DNA of 64,000 nucleotides from Bacteroidaceae bacterium (lineage in GTDB: Bacteria; Bacteroidota; Bacteroidia; Bacteroidales; Bacteroidaceae), in NCBI GenBank assembly GCA_030843315.1, contig JAUUPT010000003.1, positions 1-64,000 on the forward strand. The letters run 5' to 3'. The translations under genes and the position numbers were made by a program. The notes under the pieces were generated by a model. It saw nothing but the letters and a program-made list of their open reading frames with translations, was not told the origin of the DNA and did no database searches. This document shows positions 22,509 through 31,846 of the stretch, piece after piece. Within the stretch, counting starts at the first letter, position 1. Each line of letters begins with the position of its first letter.

Positions 22509-25500
22509 ATGAAAACATTAGCAAGATTCTGTCTGTGCCTTTCGGGAGTGATACTGCTATGCCTTATGGCAGGCTGTACCTCGGAAGTGGAAACAACACC
22601 CGGCGAGACTCCCGGACAACCGGAGAACCCGCAGGCCAATGACCCCAACCGCCGTTCGGTGGTAATCTCCCTGCAAAACAAGCTGATTCTGGTGAAAGGT
22701 ATGCCGGAATACCGTGCGGTGACCCGCGACGGCATAGCCGAGGACGATGAAAACCGTATCGGCAGTTTTGATATCTATGCTTTCGGCAGCGACAAGGAGG
22801 AAGGGCCTTATACATTCCAGGAACGTTTTGCCTACCGGTCGGAGGCCGGAAAACTGCCCGCAGGCGCTTCGCCCCTTGAACTGAAAGCGGACGAAGCCGC
22901 CGGGAAAGTGAATGTGGTGTTCTATCCCCGCAAGGGACTGTTCACCAAGTTCTATTGTGTGGCGAACCAGAGTGGGCTGACCGATGCTGCGGGAATGGCA
23001 TACACAGATTATCAGCCGTTGCAACAAACCTCGCAGGCAGGCATATCGGGAGACGTGGTAACGGTACCCGGCATACCCACTGAGAACGATTTCGTTAAGC
23101 TGAGCACCCCACTGCTGCAACCTACCGGTTTCCTCAATGACGTATTGCTTGCCCCGCTACCCATGTCGGGAGCCAATGTACAGCCCACCGACTTGCGCGA
23201 GTACAGCATGGGAACTTACGTACGGCTCAATATCTCACTGGTCCGTGCTGTGGCGCGCTTCGATGTGGTGAATGATGAGGCCAAGTCCCATTTCACCATT
23301 ACAGATATAGCTATGGGCAACGGGCGTCAAGGGGTGACGCTGTTCCCTATCCGTCCCGTAGGCGATGTGCCTGCCACGCCCGGGCAACTGATTACCTACC
23401 CCTACCGCCCTTTCGACGGGTTGAATGCCAATGCAGGGGTTACTACCAAAGCCTTCTATTGCTATCCGTGCAAGGCTGTGGACGACGGTTTCCTGATACT
23501 GAAGGGACTATATGCCGTGAATCTGACCGACAAAAAGGAAGAGGTGTCCTATCGTATTCCTTTCGAACGTGTGACCGACGGGGACGGAACGCGCATCGAG
23601 ATAAATCACAATCACCGCTATACGGTGCAGATAACCGAGGCCGACCCATTTGAACTGAAAGCCAATATTCGGTTGGTGGATTGGGAGACGGGAGACTATA
23701 TAGAGGATTATGTACCTGACAACGGACTGGAAACCATTGTTGTAGATGACCTGACACCCGTAGATGAAACTACTTATGATGGCAACACCAATATTGTTAC
23801 GTTGTTACTCAAGCCTGGTAGCAGTTTCACCGTTGCCACCGGTTCTAATGCCGGGGTAGATGCAAAGCTGACCTATTACGGCGGCACTGCGGACACTGAA
23901 TGGCTGAAATTTGAGGAAATACCTGTAACCCCCACACGTGCAGGAACCACGAAGCAGGTGAAATACAAAGTCTCTTTCAATGAAAACTACACGGGTGATA
24001 GCTATCCTCGCGGCATCCTCCACCTGACGGACAAGGCAGGAGGCGGTGAGGAAGTTGTACTGATAGATATTAACTATGGCATTCCTGAGGTGGAATCCAC
24101 GGGCGGTGAAATGAGTCCGGCCGGGGTGAACAATTGGGATGTAGCGGAAAATACGCTTTATCTGGTACAGACTGCCGATGCCGGAACATCCTCCACAGGC
24201 AAGATAACCGTCACCTCTGCAGGTGGTAGTAAGATAGAACTTCCGGCAAATTCAGGCATCACTGTTACCCCCACTTCAAGCATGCATACTACACAAGAGT
24301 ATACTTTCCACTGGGATGCTACGGATGCTGCCGATCTGGCGGAAAAGGAAATTGTCGTAAATGTACTGAACAACTCCGATCACACGAAAGTAGGGAATAT
24401 CAAGGTGAAGTTGTTGCCCAACCGAATCAACAACTTAAAGTTAACGACCGCGCCTTCGGACATCAAGCTTTCGGATATAACAACTACTACTGCAACCCTC
24501 ACTGTACCCATCATCAAGGACAAACAATTCACCCTCACGATGGATAATTATAGTAAGCCTACCGTAAGCAAGTGCCCGTCGTGGCTGACAGACGTCACAC
24601 CGGCTTCTACACGCAGCACACCGGAGAGTAAAACAGCGAGCTTCACCTTCAAACTGAATGAGGACGCAGCGAATTTTGATGATACGACACTGGTGTTTGC
24701 CAATGCTTCCGGAGGTAAGGAAATGACGGTGAATATTGCAAGACAATTCCAGGTGCCTACGGTTACGTATGTTAGTTCGGATCCATCTGTAAATTCGTAT
24801 AACGGGACATTGAACCTGTATCAATTGAAACAAAATAACCCGTCCAAGGTTACATTGAAAGTTTATTCTTTGGGAGGAAGTGTATTGCAGTTCCCTGGGA
24901 ACGTGACGGCTGACGTATCACAGGCCAATACAAAAGAACAAAGTTATGTGATTAGCTATAATAATCCAAATACCAGTTACTCATTAACCGATGTCAATGG
25001 TGGAGTGCTCTACGTCAAGAATCTATCGGATCAAGAGAAGAGTAAAGGGATTAACGTTACTTTTAAGTCATCATTGCCTAAAGTAACCAGTAATCGGGAT
25101 GGACAAGGTATCACTTGCAGCCAGAGCAGTGGGGGAGTAGTTGTGTATGTTCGTGATGATTGGGGCACTTATGGCGAAACCGGGTTTGTATTTACCTTCA
25201 TATCTCCAGTAGGATATAATTTTTCATCTATAAGTGGAGGTGGTAATGCTAATACTCGCACAACAATTTCGACATATGGAAGCCAAACTGGAAGCACCGG
25301 TAGCATAAATAATAGATTCACTCTTTCATTTAATAGTTCGACGACACTTAGCAACAGTACTAATTTGTATTATTACTATTTCGCTGCTAAAGATAACCGT
25401 TTTCCTGAGTATAATATTGACTTATATATGTATATGCCTGTCTATAAGGGAAAAACCCCCTATAAATTGAATGGGCTTTATGCGATGCCTTATTATTCAG

Positions 25501-25823
25501 GAACTTGGAATACCGCTGTGAGCGCGGGAAGTAATGCAGGAAGCGGTTGGCGGCTGGCAAGTATGGCGGATTATCGTAAACTTGTGGGATGGACAGGGAG
25601 CAATTATAATGATTATGAGAATTATTCACATCGTACTTTAAATGCTGATGCAACGTATGTCAGCCGCATTTTTAAAACGTCGTCTAATGAGAATCGCCAT
25701 TGGTCTACAGATGCCTATAATGATCAATATAAAAGGACATTGGATATAGAGTCATCGACAGTAGGATATTATGGGCATCCGGATAAAGCAGAGACTCAAG
25801 TATACATCCTTGTTCATAACTAA
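22509..25823 (+). CDS. Large fimbrillin-type lipoprotein, possible tip adhesin
   Basis: The 1104-residue protein has a lipoprotein signal (LMAGC, Cys23) and a Pro/Asn-rich linker. Its fimbrillin N-terminal domain (about 45-400) is clearly paralogous to the protein at 29667-31586: shared DKEEGPYT-QERF, RKGLFTKFYC-ANQ and LPM-GA/SY motifs. Several immunoglobulin-like repeats follow (about 410-840). The C-terminus (about 1005-1104) has GSGWRLASMADYRKLVGW and RHWSTDAY, resembling FISUMP or C-type-lectin-like domains at the ends of adhesins. An arginine at about 70 in AVTRDG may be a maturation site. The first two thirds are GC-rich, the last third (from about 24740) AT-rich, indicating a mosaic gene. 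Confidence 0.75.
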   Translation: MKTLARFCLCLSGVILLCLMAGCTSEVETTPGETPGQPENPQANDPNRRSVVISLQNKLILVKGMPEYRAVTRDGIAEDDENRIGSFDIYAFGSDKEEGPYTFQERFAYRSEAGKLPAGASPLELKADEAAGKVNVVFYPRKGLFTKFYCVANQSGLTDAAGMAYTDYQPLQQTSQAGISGDVVTVPGIPTENDFVKLSTPLLQPTGFLNDVLLAPLPMSGANVQPTDLREYSMGTYVRLNISLVRAVARFDVVNDEAKSHFTITDIAMGNGRQGVTLFPIRPVGDVPATPGQLITYPYRPFDGLNANAGVTTKAFYCYPCKAVDDGFLILKGLYAVNLTDKKEEVSYRIPFERVTDGDGTRIEINHNHRYTVQITEADPFELKANIRLVDWETGDYIEDYVPDNGLETIVVDDLTPVDETTYDGNTNIVTLLLKPGSSFTVATGSNAGVDAKLTYYGGTADTEWLKFEEIPVTPTRAGTTKQVKYKVSFNENYTGDSYPRGILHLTDKAGGGEEVVLIDINYGIPEVESTGGEMSPAGVNNWDVAENTLYLVQTADAGTSSTGKITVTSAGGSKIELPANSGITVTPTSSMHTTQEYTFHWDATDAADLAEKEIVVNVLNNSDHTKVGNIKVKLLPNRINNLKLTTAPSDIKLSDITTTTATLTVPIIKDKQFTLTMDNYSKPTVSKCPSWLTDVTPASTRSTPESKTASFTFKLNEDAANFDDTTLVFANASGGKEMTVNIARQFQVPTVTYVSSDPSVNSYNGTLNLYQLKQNNPSKVTLKVYSLGGSVLQFPGNVTADVSQANTKEQSYVISYNNPNTSYSLTDVNGGVLYVKNLSDQEKSKGINVTFKSSLPKVTSNRDGQGITCSQSSGGVVVYVRDDWGTYGETGFVFTFISPVGYNFSSISGGGNANTRTTISTYGSQTGSTGSINNRFTLSFNSSTTLSNSTNLYYYYFAAKDNRFPEYNIDLYMYMPVYKGKTPYKLNGLYAMPYYSGTWNTAVSAGSNAGSGWRLASMADYRKLVGWTGSNYNDYENYSHRTLNADATYVSRIFKTSSNENRHWSTDAYNDQYKRTLDIESSTVGYYGHPDKAETQVYILVHN

Positions 25824-26479
25824 AACGAACGTGAGTCCCGTCCCGGCGGATTTGTAATCCGCCGGTATCCCCTCTCAAGGATTTGTAATCCGTCTCCGTT
25901 TCAAGAATCAATTCTTACGGATTACAAATCCTCATACTAAAACAAGCGGATTACAAATCCGCTTGAACGAACTTTTGAACAGACCATCCCTTCATTGGGC
26001 ATCGCTGGCAACAGCACATTCGTTCTTTGACATGTTGGAATGATTTTTTATATCGTAAAATCTATCCATTTACAGAATCGTATTTAGGTAAAATCGCAAA
26101 TTAACCGAAGTACGTTTAGGTAAAATGAAAAATTCCCGCCTCGCCGGATTTGTAATCTGCTGGAGTAAGGGATTATGCTGCTTAAGGCTGAAAGCCTTAC
26201 ATTATATAGCGTAGGGCAACGCCCTACGTTAAAGTAATCCCCTGAATTTGCGCCCTGAAAGGGCATAACCTGTGTTTGTGTATCCTGTTCCGCCCTTTCA
26301 GGGCTTATTACGGTGGCGTACGCAATACGTAGGGCGTTGCCCTACGCTATATAATGAAAGGCTTTCAGCCTATAGTTGCGCTAATATAAAATCATTCCCC
26401 ATGCCCTTATTTATTGAATTTATTAACCCGGCAGAACTCCGGTTTTACCGACATTATTCAAACTAAAAAATTATAGATT
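25824..26479. repeat. Repeat-dense gap inside the fimbrial island
   Basis: No gene is credible here. Five copies of a palindrome around GGATTTGTAATCC are present: 25843-25865, 25879-25892, 25918-25931 (inverted), 25944-25964 and 26146-26160. TTTAGGTAAAAT occurs twice at about 26084-26125. A 44-bp inverted repeat occupies 26185-26371. The gap separates the large fimbrillin from the HU-like gene and probably contains the promoter of the latter. Confidence 0.75.
26185..26371. repeat. 44-bp inverted repeat with nested dyads
   Basis: The arms at 26185-26228 and 26328-26371 are reverse complements at 43 of 44 positions. Each arm contains its own dyad (GTAGGGCAACGCCCTAC). Inside the 99-bp loop two more dyads occur, CGCCCTGAAAGGGC and CGCCCTTTCAGGGC. 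The whole can fold as one long branched hairpin; a MITE or REP-type element is likely. Confidence 0.8.
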
Positions 26480-27274
26480 ATGGCAAACGAAATTAAGTAT
26501 CAAATCAACGGGCAGCTTGCCGACAACACGGTGACTGTGGACAACAAAGAGGATATGATCCTCGTCCCGGTCTCCATCGGCAGCGCTGATGAAAATCGCA
26601 TCATCGCCGAGCTGAAAGCGGAAGACTCCGGCCTGCGCGAGGAAACCATCCGCCACGTGTTCGACCTGCAGAAGCGCGTCATCAAGCGGTTGCTGATGAC
26701 CGGAATGAGTGTGAATACGGGGCTGTACTACGCTTCCGTCAGCTTCCGTGGCGTAGTGGAGAACTCCACCTGGAACCCGGCGAAGAACTCCATCGTGGTG
26801 AACTTCAACGTAGGCGCCGACCTTCGGGAAGCCATCAAGCAGACCACCGTGGGCATCATCGGCGAAAAAGGCAGCGCCATGTACATCGGCAGTGTACAGG
26901 ATGCCGCAACCCGCGCACAAGACGCCTCGGCTACCGCCGGCCGTGCCTTTACCCTGGCGGGCGGCAAACTGAAAGTAATGGGAACCAATCCGGCAGTAGG
27001 CATCACCCTGACGGACAGCAAAGGCACGGAAACCAAGGTGACCGAGGACCTATGGGTGACAAACGACCCCTCGAAACTGACGTTTATCATCCCTGCCGAC
27101 CTTGCCAACGGCACGTATGAGCTGAAAGTAACCACACAATTCGGCAGCAACAGCAAAACGCTGCTGAAAGCCCCGCGCAGTGTAGTGAAAACTATTTATA
27201 TCGGCACAGCCCCTTCGGGCGGCGGCAGCGGTAGCGGCAGTGACGGCGACCTGGACGAGAACCCGATGGGATAG
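26480..27274 (+). CDS. HU-like DNA-binding protein with DUF4469 domain
   Basis: The 264-residue protein has an N-terminal HU/IHF-like part (about 1-125), with the family's IRHVFDLQKRVIKRLLMTGMSV helices and a beta-arm region ending in a strand. Its C-terminal DUF4469 part (about 130-245) looks like an IPT/TIG immunoglobulin fold (LKVMGTNPAVGITLT, YELKVTTQF). A glycine/serine-rich tail closes the protein (about 247-264). There is no signal peptide, so it acts in the cytoplasm. HU-DUF4469 proteins are widespread in Bacteroidetes but their role is not established. Its place between fimbrillin genes and among nested repeats suggests local chromatin or regulatory work; this is inference. Confidence 0.78.
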   Translation: MANEIKYQINGQLADNTVTVDNKEDMILVPVSIGSADENRIIAELKAEDSGLREETIRHVFDLQKRVIKRLLMTGMSVNTGLYYASVSFRGVVENSTWNPAKNSIVVNFNVGADLREAIKQTTVGIIGEKGSAMYIGSVQDAATRAQDASATAGRAFTLAGGKLKVMGTNPAVGITLTDSKGTETKVTEDLWVTNDPSKLTFIIPADLANGTYELKVTTQFGSNSKTLLKAPRSVVKTIYIGTAPSGGGSGSGSDGDLDENPMG

Positions 27275-27287
27275 CCCCGGGGCAGCC

Positions 27288-27383
27288 GTACTGCTACGAG
27301 TGGCGTAGGTGGTCACCTACGGGTGACGTAGACGACCACCTATGACCGACGTAGGCGACCACCTACGACCAGCGTAGCAGTAC
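27288..27383. repeat. Nested inverted and direct repeats after the HU-like gene
   Basis: Outer arms GTACTGCTACG (27288-27298) and CGTAGCAGTAC (27373-27383) are perfect inverted repeats. Within them GTAGGTGGTC (27305-27314) pairs with GACCACCTAC (27357-27366). ACGTAG-CGACCACCTA-GACC occurs twice in direct orientation (from about 27325 and 27349). The GC-rich cluster could be a strong terminator or a protein-binding array. Confidence 0.7.
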
Positions 27384-27442
27384 AACCCGCCGGCGACGCT
27401 TAAAACAACAACATTATTAATTCTTTTAAAATAGTAAAACAA

Positions 27443-29635
27443 ATGATGAACAAAAGAAACATGCTTTGGATGTCCGCTTTACTGGCCCTGCTCTCAGGAT
27501 GCAGCCAGGCAGAGCTGGGTGTTGACGATACTCCGGTGACCGGGGTACAGGGCAAAGAAGTCCGTCTCGTATTTAGTGGCGGAGGAGAATCGCAGGAATA
27601 CACCCGCGCCATCGCCTCCGAGAGTGAAAACCAGATTGACAATCTGGACATCTATGTATTTGCCGCCGCCGCGGATGGCGGGGAATACCAGTATCTGGAA
27701 ACGTGGAAAGCCGCCGCGAATGACGACACCACGGCAAAGACCTTCAAACTGAGCGGTGCCGGAACCGCCCGCAAAGCCTCCATCTTCCCTACGGAACTGA
27801 AAGGCATCCCTAATCTGAAACTGTATTGCGTGGCAAACAGCACGACGCTGTACAAGGATGGTGGAGATCCGATTGATGCTCTGACGCCGGTGCAAACCGA
27901 TGCCACCGGTACCATCACCACCGCAGGTACGACATCCACCGTTTTCGAAAGCTACTTCACCTCCAAACTGGATGCCGCAGGCACCGCCCTGACCACCCCA
28001 CTGGTAATGACCGGAAGCGGCACCACGAAGATTCTGGGCAACATCGCCACGGTGAATATCGAACTGAAACGCCGCGTGAGCCGCTTTGACATCGACAACG
28101 AATCCGCCAAAACGGGATTGATTATCGAAAGCATCGCCCTGGGTAACGGACGGAACCAGTCCACCGTGATGCCGGGCACGATGACAGATCTTGACGATGC
28201 CGGACGACTTGCTAAATTAATTCAGTATCCCACCGCCGAAGGCAGCTTCCTGATGTTGCCCAAAGCCAACCAGGGAGTGACGGAGAGCGCCCTCTACACC
28301 TATCCGCTGAAGGATTCGGACAAGGCGTTCCTCATCATCAAAGGCAAATACCAGAACCCGATGCAGAAAGACCCCGTTCCGGTGGAGTACCATCTTGACA
28401 TCCAGCGCATCCCCGAAGGCGGTGGTGATCCCGCATTTATGGACGTACTTGCCAATACCCGCTACACCCTGCACATCAAGGAAGTGATGGAAGCCACCAT
28501 TACCGCCTTCTTTGAAATCGTAGACTGGACCAGCGGCGGCGGAGTTATCATCAAGCCGGATAATGCGGCGCCGGTGGTGACGGAACTTACCGTAGAAGAT
28601 ACTCCGACTGATATCACTACCAAAGAAATCAGCGTGACTGCCGACGGTACGGAGAAAACCATCACCCTGACTGCTACCGCCAGCGGCAAGGTACAGCCGA
28701 AGTTCAGCACCGAAACCGGATGGCCTATTGACTGGCTGACGCATGATGCAGATAGCTATACGTCGGAAGTGGTGGATGGAGTGACTACTACTACAATGAC
28801 TTTCAAATATACGCTGACCGCAGATTCTCCTTATGCCCCCGTCACCCTGACCCTTGCCAATGAATCGGCTTCACAGGACGAATCGGTATATACCAAGCTG
28901 ACCATTGTGCCGCCCGCCACAGCCCCGGCACTGGACTTCGCTACACCGGATGCGGCTACGGGGAACTTCAACCTGTACAATGACACCGACAAGAAAATCA
29001 CTATGTACAAGACGAATAAGAGCAGCATCACGCTCGGAGCAAGCTGTCCGTTCGGCACGAAGCTGGTATTGGCGAACACGCTGCCGTGGCTGGAAGTATC
29101 GAAATCAGACAAAGGAACTGTATCAAGCGACTCAGGTCCCGACACGGATGTACACGCAACCACCCCGGTAGAAGAGTTCTATACACTGATGCTGAAGGAT
29201 GTGACTGCAAGCAGCGATACGGACAGCAAGTTTGAGATTATCAGCCTGGGAGACAATACCAAGAAGCTGGATTTGACGGTAGACCTGCTTGACCCTGCTA
29301 TCACGGCGATTGAACTGACAACCCCGGCCGGAGCTACTTACAACGACTACAAGATTACCGACGTGCCCCGCACGGCCGCAACCGCTGTTGTTGTGAAAAT
29401 AACCTCTCCGCAAGGCGTAACGGCAAGCACCTTGTCGTCCTGGTTCACTGTTGCAGAGACGGACGCCTTTACAAGAACCGATCCGGGAGATGCTACCGGT
29501 ACCCAGACCTTCACCCTGACCGTGAAAGATGCTGTGACCGACTTCACTGCCGCCCCGATTGTGCTGAAAAACAATATCTCGGGTGTGGAAGACGTGACGG
29601 TGCTGGTAAGTCCGGCTGCTGTCGTTATTCCTTAA
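27443..29635 (+). CDS. Fimbrillin-family lipoprotein
   Basis: The 730-residue protein has a lipoprotein signal (LLSGC, Cys20). A fimbrillin-like N-terminal domain (about 30-370) shows NQIDNLDIYVFAAAADGGEYQYLETW, SIFPTELKGIPNLKLYCVANST and the conserved RRVSRFDIDNES-LIIESIALGNGR. Repeating Thr-rich beta-sandwich units follow (about 380-730). It is paralogous to the proteins at 22509 and 29667. An arginine at about 53 (EYTRAIAS) is a candidate cleavage site for shaft assembly by strand exchange, as in Mfa1/FimA-type pili. It probably forms part of the shaft or a spacer. GC content is high throughout. Confidence 0.75.
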   Translation: MMNKRNMLWMSALLALLSGCSQAELGVDDTPVTGVQGKEVRLVFSGGGESQEYTRAIASESENQIDNLDIYVFAAAADGGEYQYLETWKAAANDDTTAKTFKLSGAGTARKASIFPTELKGIPNLKLYCVANSTTLYKDGGDPIDALTPVQTDATGTITTAGTTSTVFESYFTSKLDAAGTALTTPLVMTGSGTTKILGNIATVNIELKRRVSRFDIDNESAKTGLIIESIALGNGRNQSTVMPGTMTDLDDAGRLAKLIQYPTAEGSFLMLPKANQGVTESALYTYPLKDSDKAFLIIKGKYQNPMQKDPVPVEYHLDIQRIPEGGGDPAFMDVLANTRYTLHIKEVMEATITAFFEIVDWTSGGGVIIKPDNAAPVVTELTVEDTPTDITTKEISVTADGTEKTITLTATASGKVQPKFSTETGWPIDWLTHDADSYTSEVVDGVTTTTMTFKYTLTADSPYAPVTLTLANESASQDESVYTKLTIVPPATAPALDFATPDAATGNFNLYNDTDKKITMYKTNKSSITLGASCPFGTKLVLANTLPWLEVSKSDKGTVSSDSGPDTDVHATTPVEEFYTLMLKDVTASSDTDSKFEIISLGDNTKKLDLTVDLLDPAITAIELTTPAGATYNDYKITDVPRTAATAVVVKITSPQGVTASTLSSWFTVAETDAFTRTDPGDATGTQTFTLTVKDAVTDFTAAPIVLKNNISGVEDVTVLVSPAAVVIP

Positions 29636-29666
29636 TACTTAGTAATCAACCAATAACAATAAGATT

Positions 29667-31586
29667 ATGATTAAAAACAGAAAACAATTTTCCGCATGGG
29701 TGATAGGGCTGCTTGCCCTGTCACTGGCCGGTTGCGGTGAATCGGAAGTAGTGTCGCCGAACACGCCGGGCGATGACCCGCAGGCAAATGACCCGACGCG
29801 TCGCGAGGTCGTACTCGGCTTCCGGAACAAGCTGAACATAAAGACAGCCGACACCCGTGCCGATGATGCCATTGCCACCACCGAAGAGAATGAAATCACG
29901 TCACTGGACATTTATGTATTCTCTTCCGACAAGGAGGAAGGCCCGTACACCTATCAGGAGCGCTTCTGCTACCGTTCGGACGGTTCTACGGTGCCCAACG
30001 CCACCAAGATAGTGCTGACTATGGAGGGAAAGGACGTGGCGATTGCCACCCTGCGCCCCAAGAAAGGCCTGTTCACCAAGTTCTACTGCATCGCCAACCA
30101 GCCGACGTTGCTGAAAGCAGGTGCGGAATACACCGACTTCACCCCGCTGGAACAGAATTCACCGGGTACGGACTACAACGTTGTGACCAAGGCAGGTGTC
30201 CCTACGGAAACGGACTTCCTCACCTTTACCACTCCGTTGCTTGACCCCGCCGAAGCTACCGACGTATTGCTTACGCCCCTGCCCATGGTAGGCTCTTACA
30301 GCCCCGCGCTCGACCTGCGTGACATCAGCATGGGTTCGCGTACACGCATCAACATGACGCTGTCGCGCATCGTATCGCGTTTCGACATCATCAACGATGC
30401 GGAGTTGTCGCACCTCACCATCAGCAGCATATCCATGGGGCACGGGCGTAAGGGGGTGACTTTCTTCCCGGTGGTTCCCGTGGAGGATATCAACCCCGAC
30501 CAGACGCTCATCACTTATCCCGACCGCGACTTTGACGGTGTGGATGCCAACAAGGGCACGCAGACGGGCGCTTTCTACAGTTATCCCAGTCCGATTGACG
30601 ACAAGGGGTATCTGATAATCAAAGGCAAGTATGCGCTGAACATGACGGATACACCGCAGGAAGTAAGCTATATGGTGGACTTTGAGCAGTCGGTAGCAGG
30701 TACGGGCGGATACATCGAGGTGAAGCCGAACCACCGCTACACCGTACGCATCACCGATGCCGACCCGTTCAAGCTGAATGTGAACATCACCGTATCGGAC
30801 TGGACGGACGGCGGGGACTTTGAGTACCAGCCGGAAAACGAGGTGACAATCGGGACACTGACAGCAGAGGCGGGAACTACCATCGAAAACAACAATACAG
30901 CCACCGTTCCCACGACCGGAACCGATTACTTCAGCATCCCTTTCACCAGCAACTCGGAAGTGGAGTGCAGCATCGTTTATACAAGTTCTCCGGGCGGAAG
31001 CGCCGAGTGGCTGAAGGCGGTAGTGGAGGATGCTCCAGTGGTAACCCGTGCCGGGTCTACGGCTTATGTCTGCAAGGTATCGAAGAACACGGACTATACG
31101 GGTAATGTTTTCCCGAAAGCCATCATTTTATTGCGCAGCAAGGCCGGACGCGAGGAAAGCCAGTTTGTGGTGCAGGCGGCACTTGAAGTACCGACTGTGG
31201 AGGCTGCGGCAACTGACCCGTCAACTCCGACCGATGCCAATACTTACACGGCAGGCACTGAAACACCGACTGTAACAACCGGTGTGCTCAGCATGCAGAA
31301 ACAGGCGAATGCCGGCACAACTTCTTCCATAAAGCTGACCGTGACAGCCGTAGGTGGCAGCCGGATTGTCGGCCTGCCTGCCTGGCTGAAAGCGGACAAG
31401 ACAACAGGTTCTGACACCGAAGCCGTGGATTACGTCTTGACGCTGGATCAGAATGCAAAGGGATTCCCCACAGGAGCATTCCCGGCGGAAGGAGCGGCCA
31501 CCTTCAAGATACAGAACTTGTCGGATGCGACAAAGGAAGTGGAGGTAACGGTGAATGTGACGGAAGCAACTGTACCTGTACCCTAA
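29667..31586 (+). CDS. Fimbrillin-family lipoprotein
   Basis: The 639-residue protein has a lipoprotein signal (SLAGC, Cys23). Its N-terminal domain shares long blocks with the 1104-residue fimbrillin: DPQANDPTRR, SDKEEGPYTYQERFCYRSDG, KKGLFTKFYCIANQP and SRFDIINDAELSHLTISSISMGHG. Later parts are Thr/Ala-rich beta-sandwich repeats ending EVTVNVTEATVPVP. The candidate maturation arginine is at about 67 (ADTRADD). A hairpin terminator follows, so it probably closes the fimbrial operon that starts at 27443 or further upstream. No FISUMP-like C-terminal domain is present, which fits a shaft subunit rather than a tip. Confidence 0.75.
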   Translation: MIKNRKQFSAWVIGLLALSLAGCGESEVVSPNTPGDDPQANDPTRREVVLGFRNKLNIKTADTRADDAIATTEENEITSLDIYVFSSDKEEGPYTYQERFCYRSDGSTVPNATKIVLTMEGKDVAIATLRPKKGLFTKFYCIANQPTLLKAGAEYTDFTPLEQNSPGTDYNVVTKAGVPTETDFLTFTTPLLDPAEATDVLLTPLPMVGSYSPALDLRDISMGSRTRINMTLSRIVSRFDIINDAELSHLTISSISMGHGRKGVTFFPVVPVEDINPDQTLITYPDRDFDGVDANKGTQTGAFYSYPSPIDDKGYLIIKGKYALNMTDTPQEVSYMVDFEQSVAGTGGYIEVKPNHRYTVRITDADPFKLNVNITVSDWTDGGDFEYQPENEVTIGTLTAEAGTTIENNNTATVPTTGTDYFSIPFTSNSEVECSIVYTSSPGGSAEWLKAVVEDAPVVTRAGSTAYVCKVSKNTDYTGNVFPKAIILLRSKAGREESQFVVQAALEVPTVEAAATDPSTPTDANTYTAGTETPTVTTGVLSMQKQANAGTTSSIKLTVTAVGGSRIVGLPAWLKADKTTGSDTEAVDYVLTLDQNAKGFPTGAFPAEGAATFKIQNLSDATKEVEVTVNVTEATVPVP

Positions 31587-31597
31587 ATACAGAAAAA

Positions 31598-31626
31598 TTA
31601 AGAGGGCTTATCAAAAGCTCTCTTAA
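31598..31626 (+). terminator. Terminator at the end of the fimbrial island
   Basis: TTAAGAGGGCTT (31598-31609) and AAGCTCTCTTAA (31615-31626) form a 12-bp stem with one wobble pair, followed by TACTTTCTTTT. Confidence 0.6.
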
Positions 31627-31634
31627 TACTTTCT

Positions 31635-31710
31635 TTTAGGCATGGATTATGCGGATTACACAGATTGTTTACTAATTCAAACTGTGAAATTCGCATGATT
31701 TGTGCCTAAA
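31635..31710. repeat. Imperfect 29-bp inverted repeat
   Basis: Arms at 31635-31663 and 31682-31710 share TTTAGGCA, ATGCG and CACAG blocks in inverted orientation, with several mismatches. It lies just past the fimbrial terminator and looks like a degraded intergenic repeat. Confidence 0.5.
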
Positions 31711-31781
31711 TCATATAATTACATTAGCATTAATATACTTTTGGCACACTCTCACTTTGTTTTATTGTAGCCGATACTTTT

Positions 31782-31812
31782 TTCGCTCCTTCGGAATAAA
31801 TGCGTAACTTTG
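31782..31812 (+). promoter_or_regulatory. Promoter for the MATE gene
   Basis: TTCG at 31782-31785, a 19-base spacer and TAACTTTG at 31805-31812 lie 34 bases before the start codon. Confidence 0.6.
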
Positions 31813-31846
31813 CCGCCAATTATAGATATAAAGAAATAGGTATAGT

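Noticed and set aside
20708..22735. 675-codon open frame on the minus strand
   Set aside because: It is antisense to the FimB/Mfa2, DUF3868 and fimbrillin genes. High GC content there makes long chance frames likely; it has no domain signature.
25843..26160. Possible CRISPR array
   Set aside because: The repeats are palindromes in both orientations with irregular spacing and no cas gene nearby.
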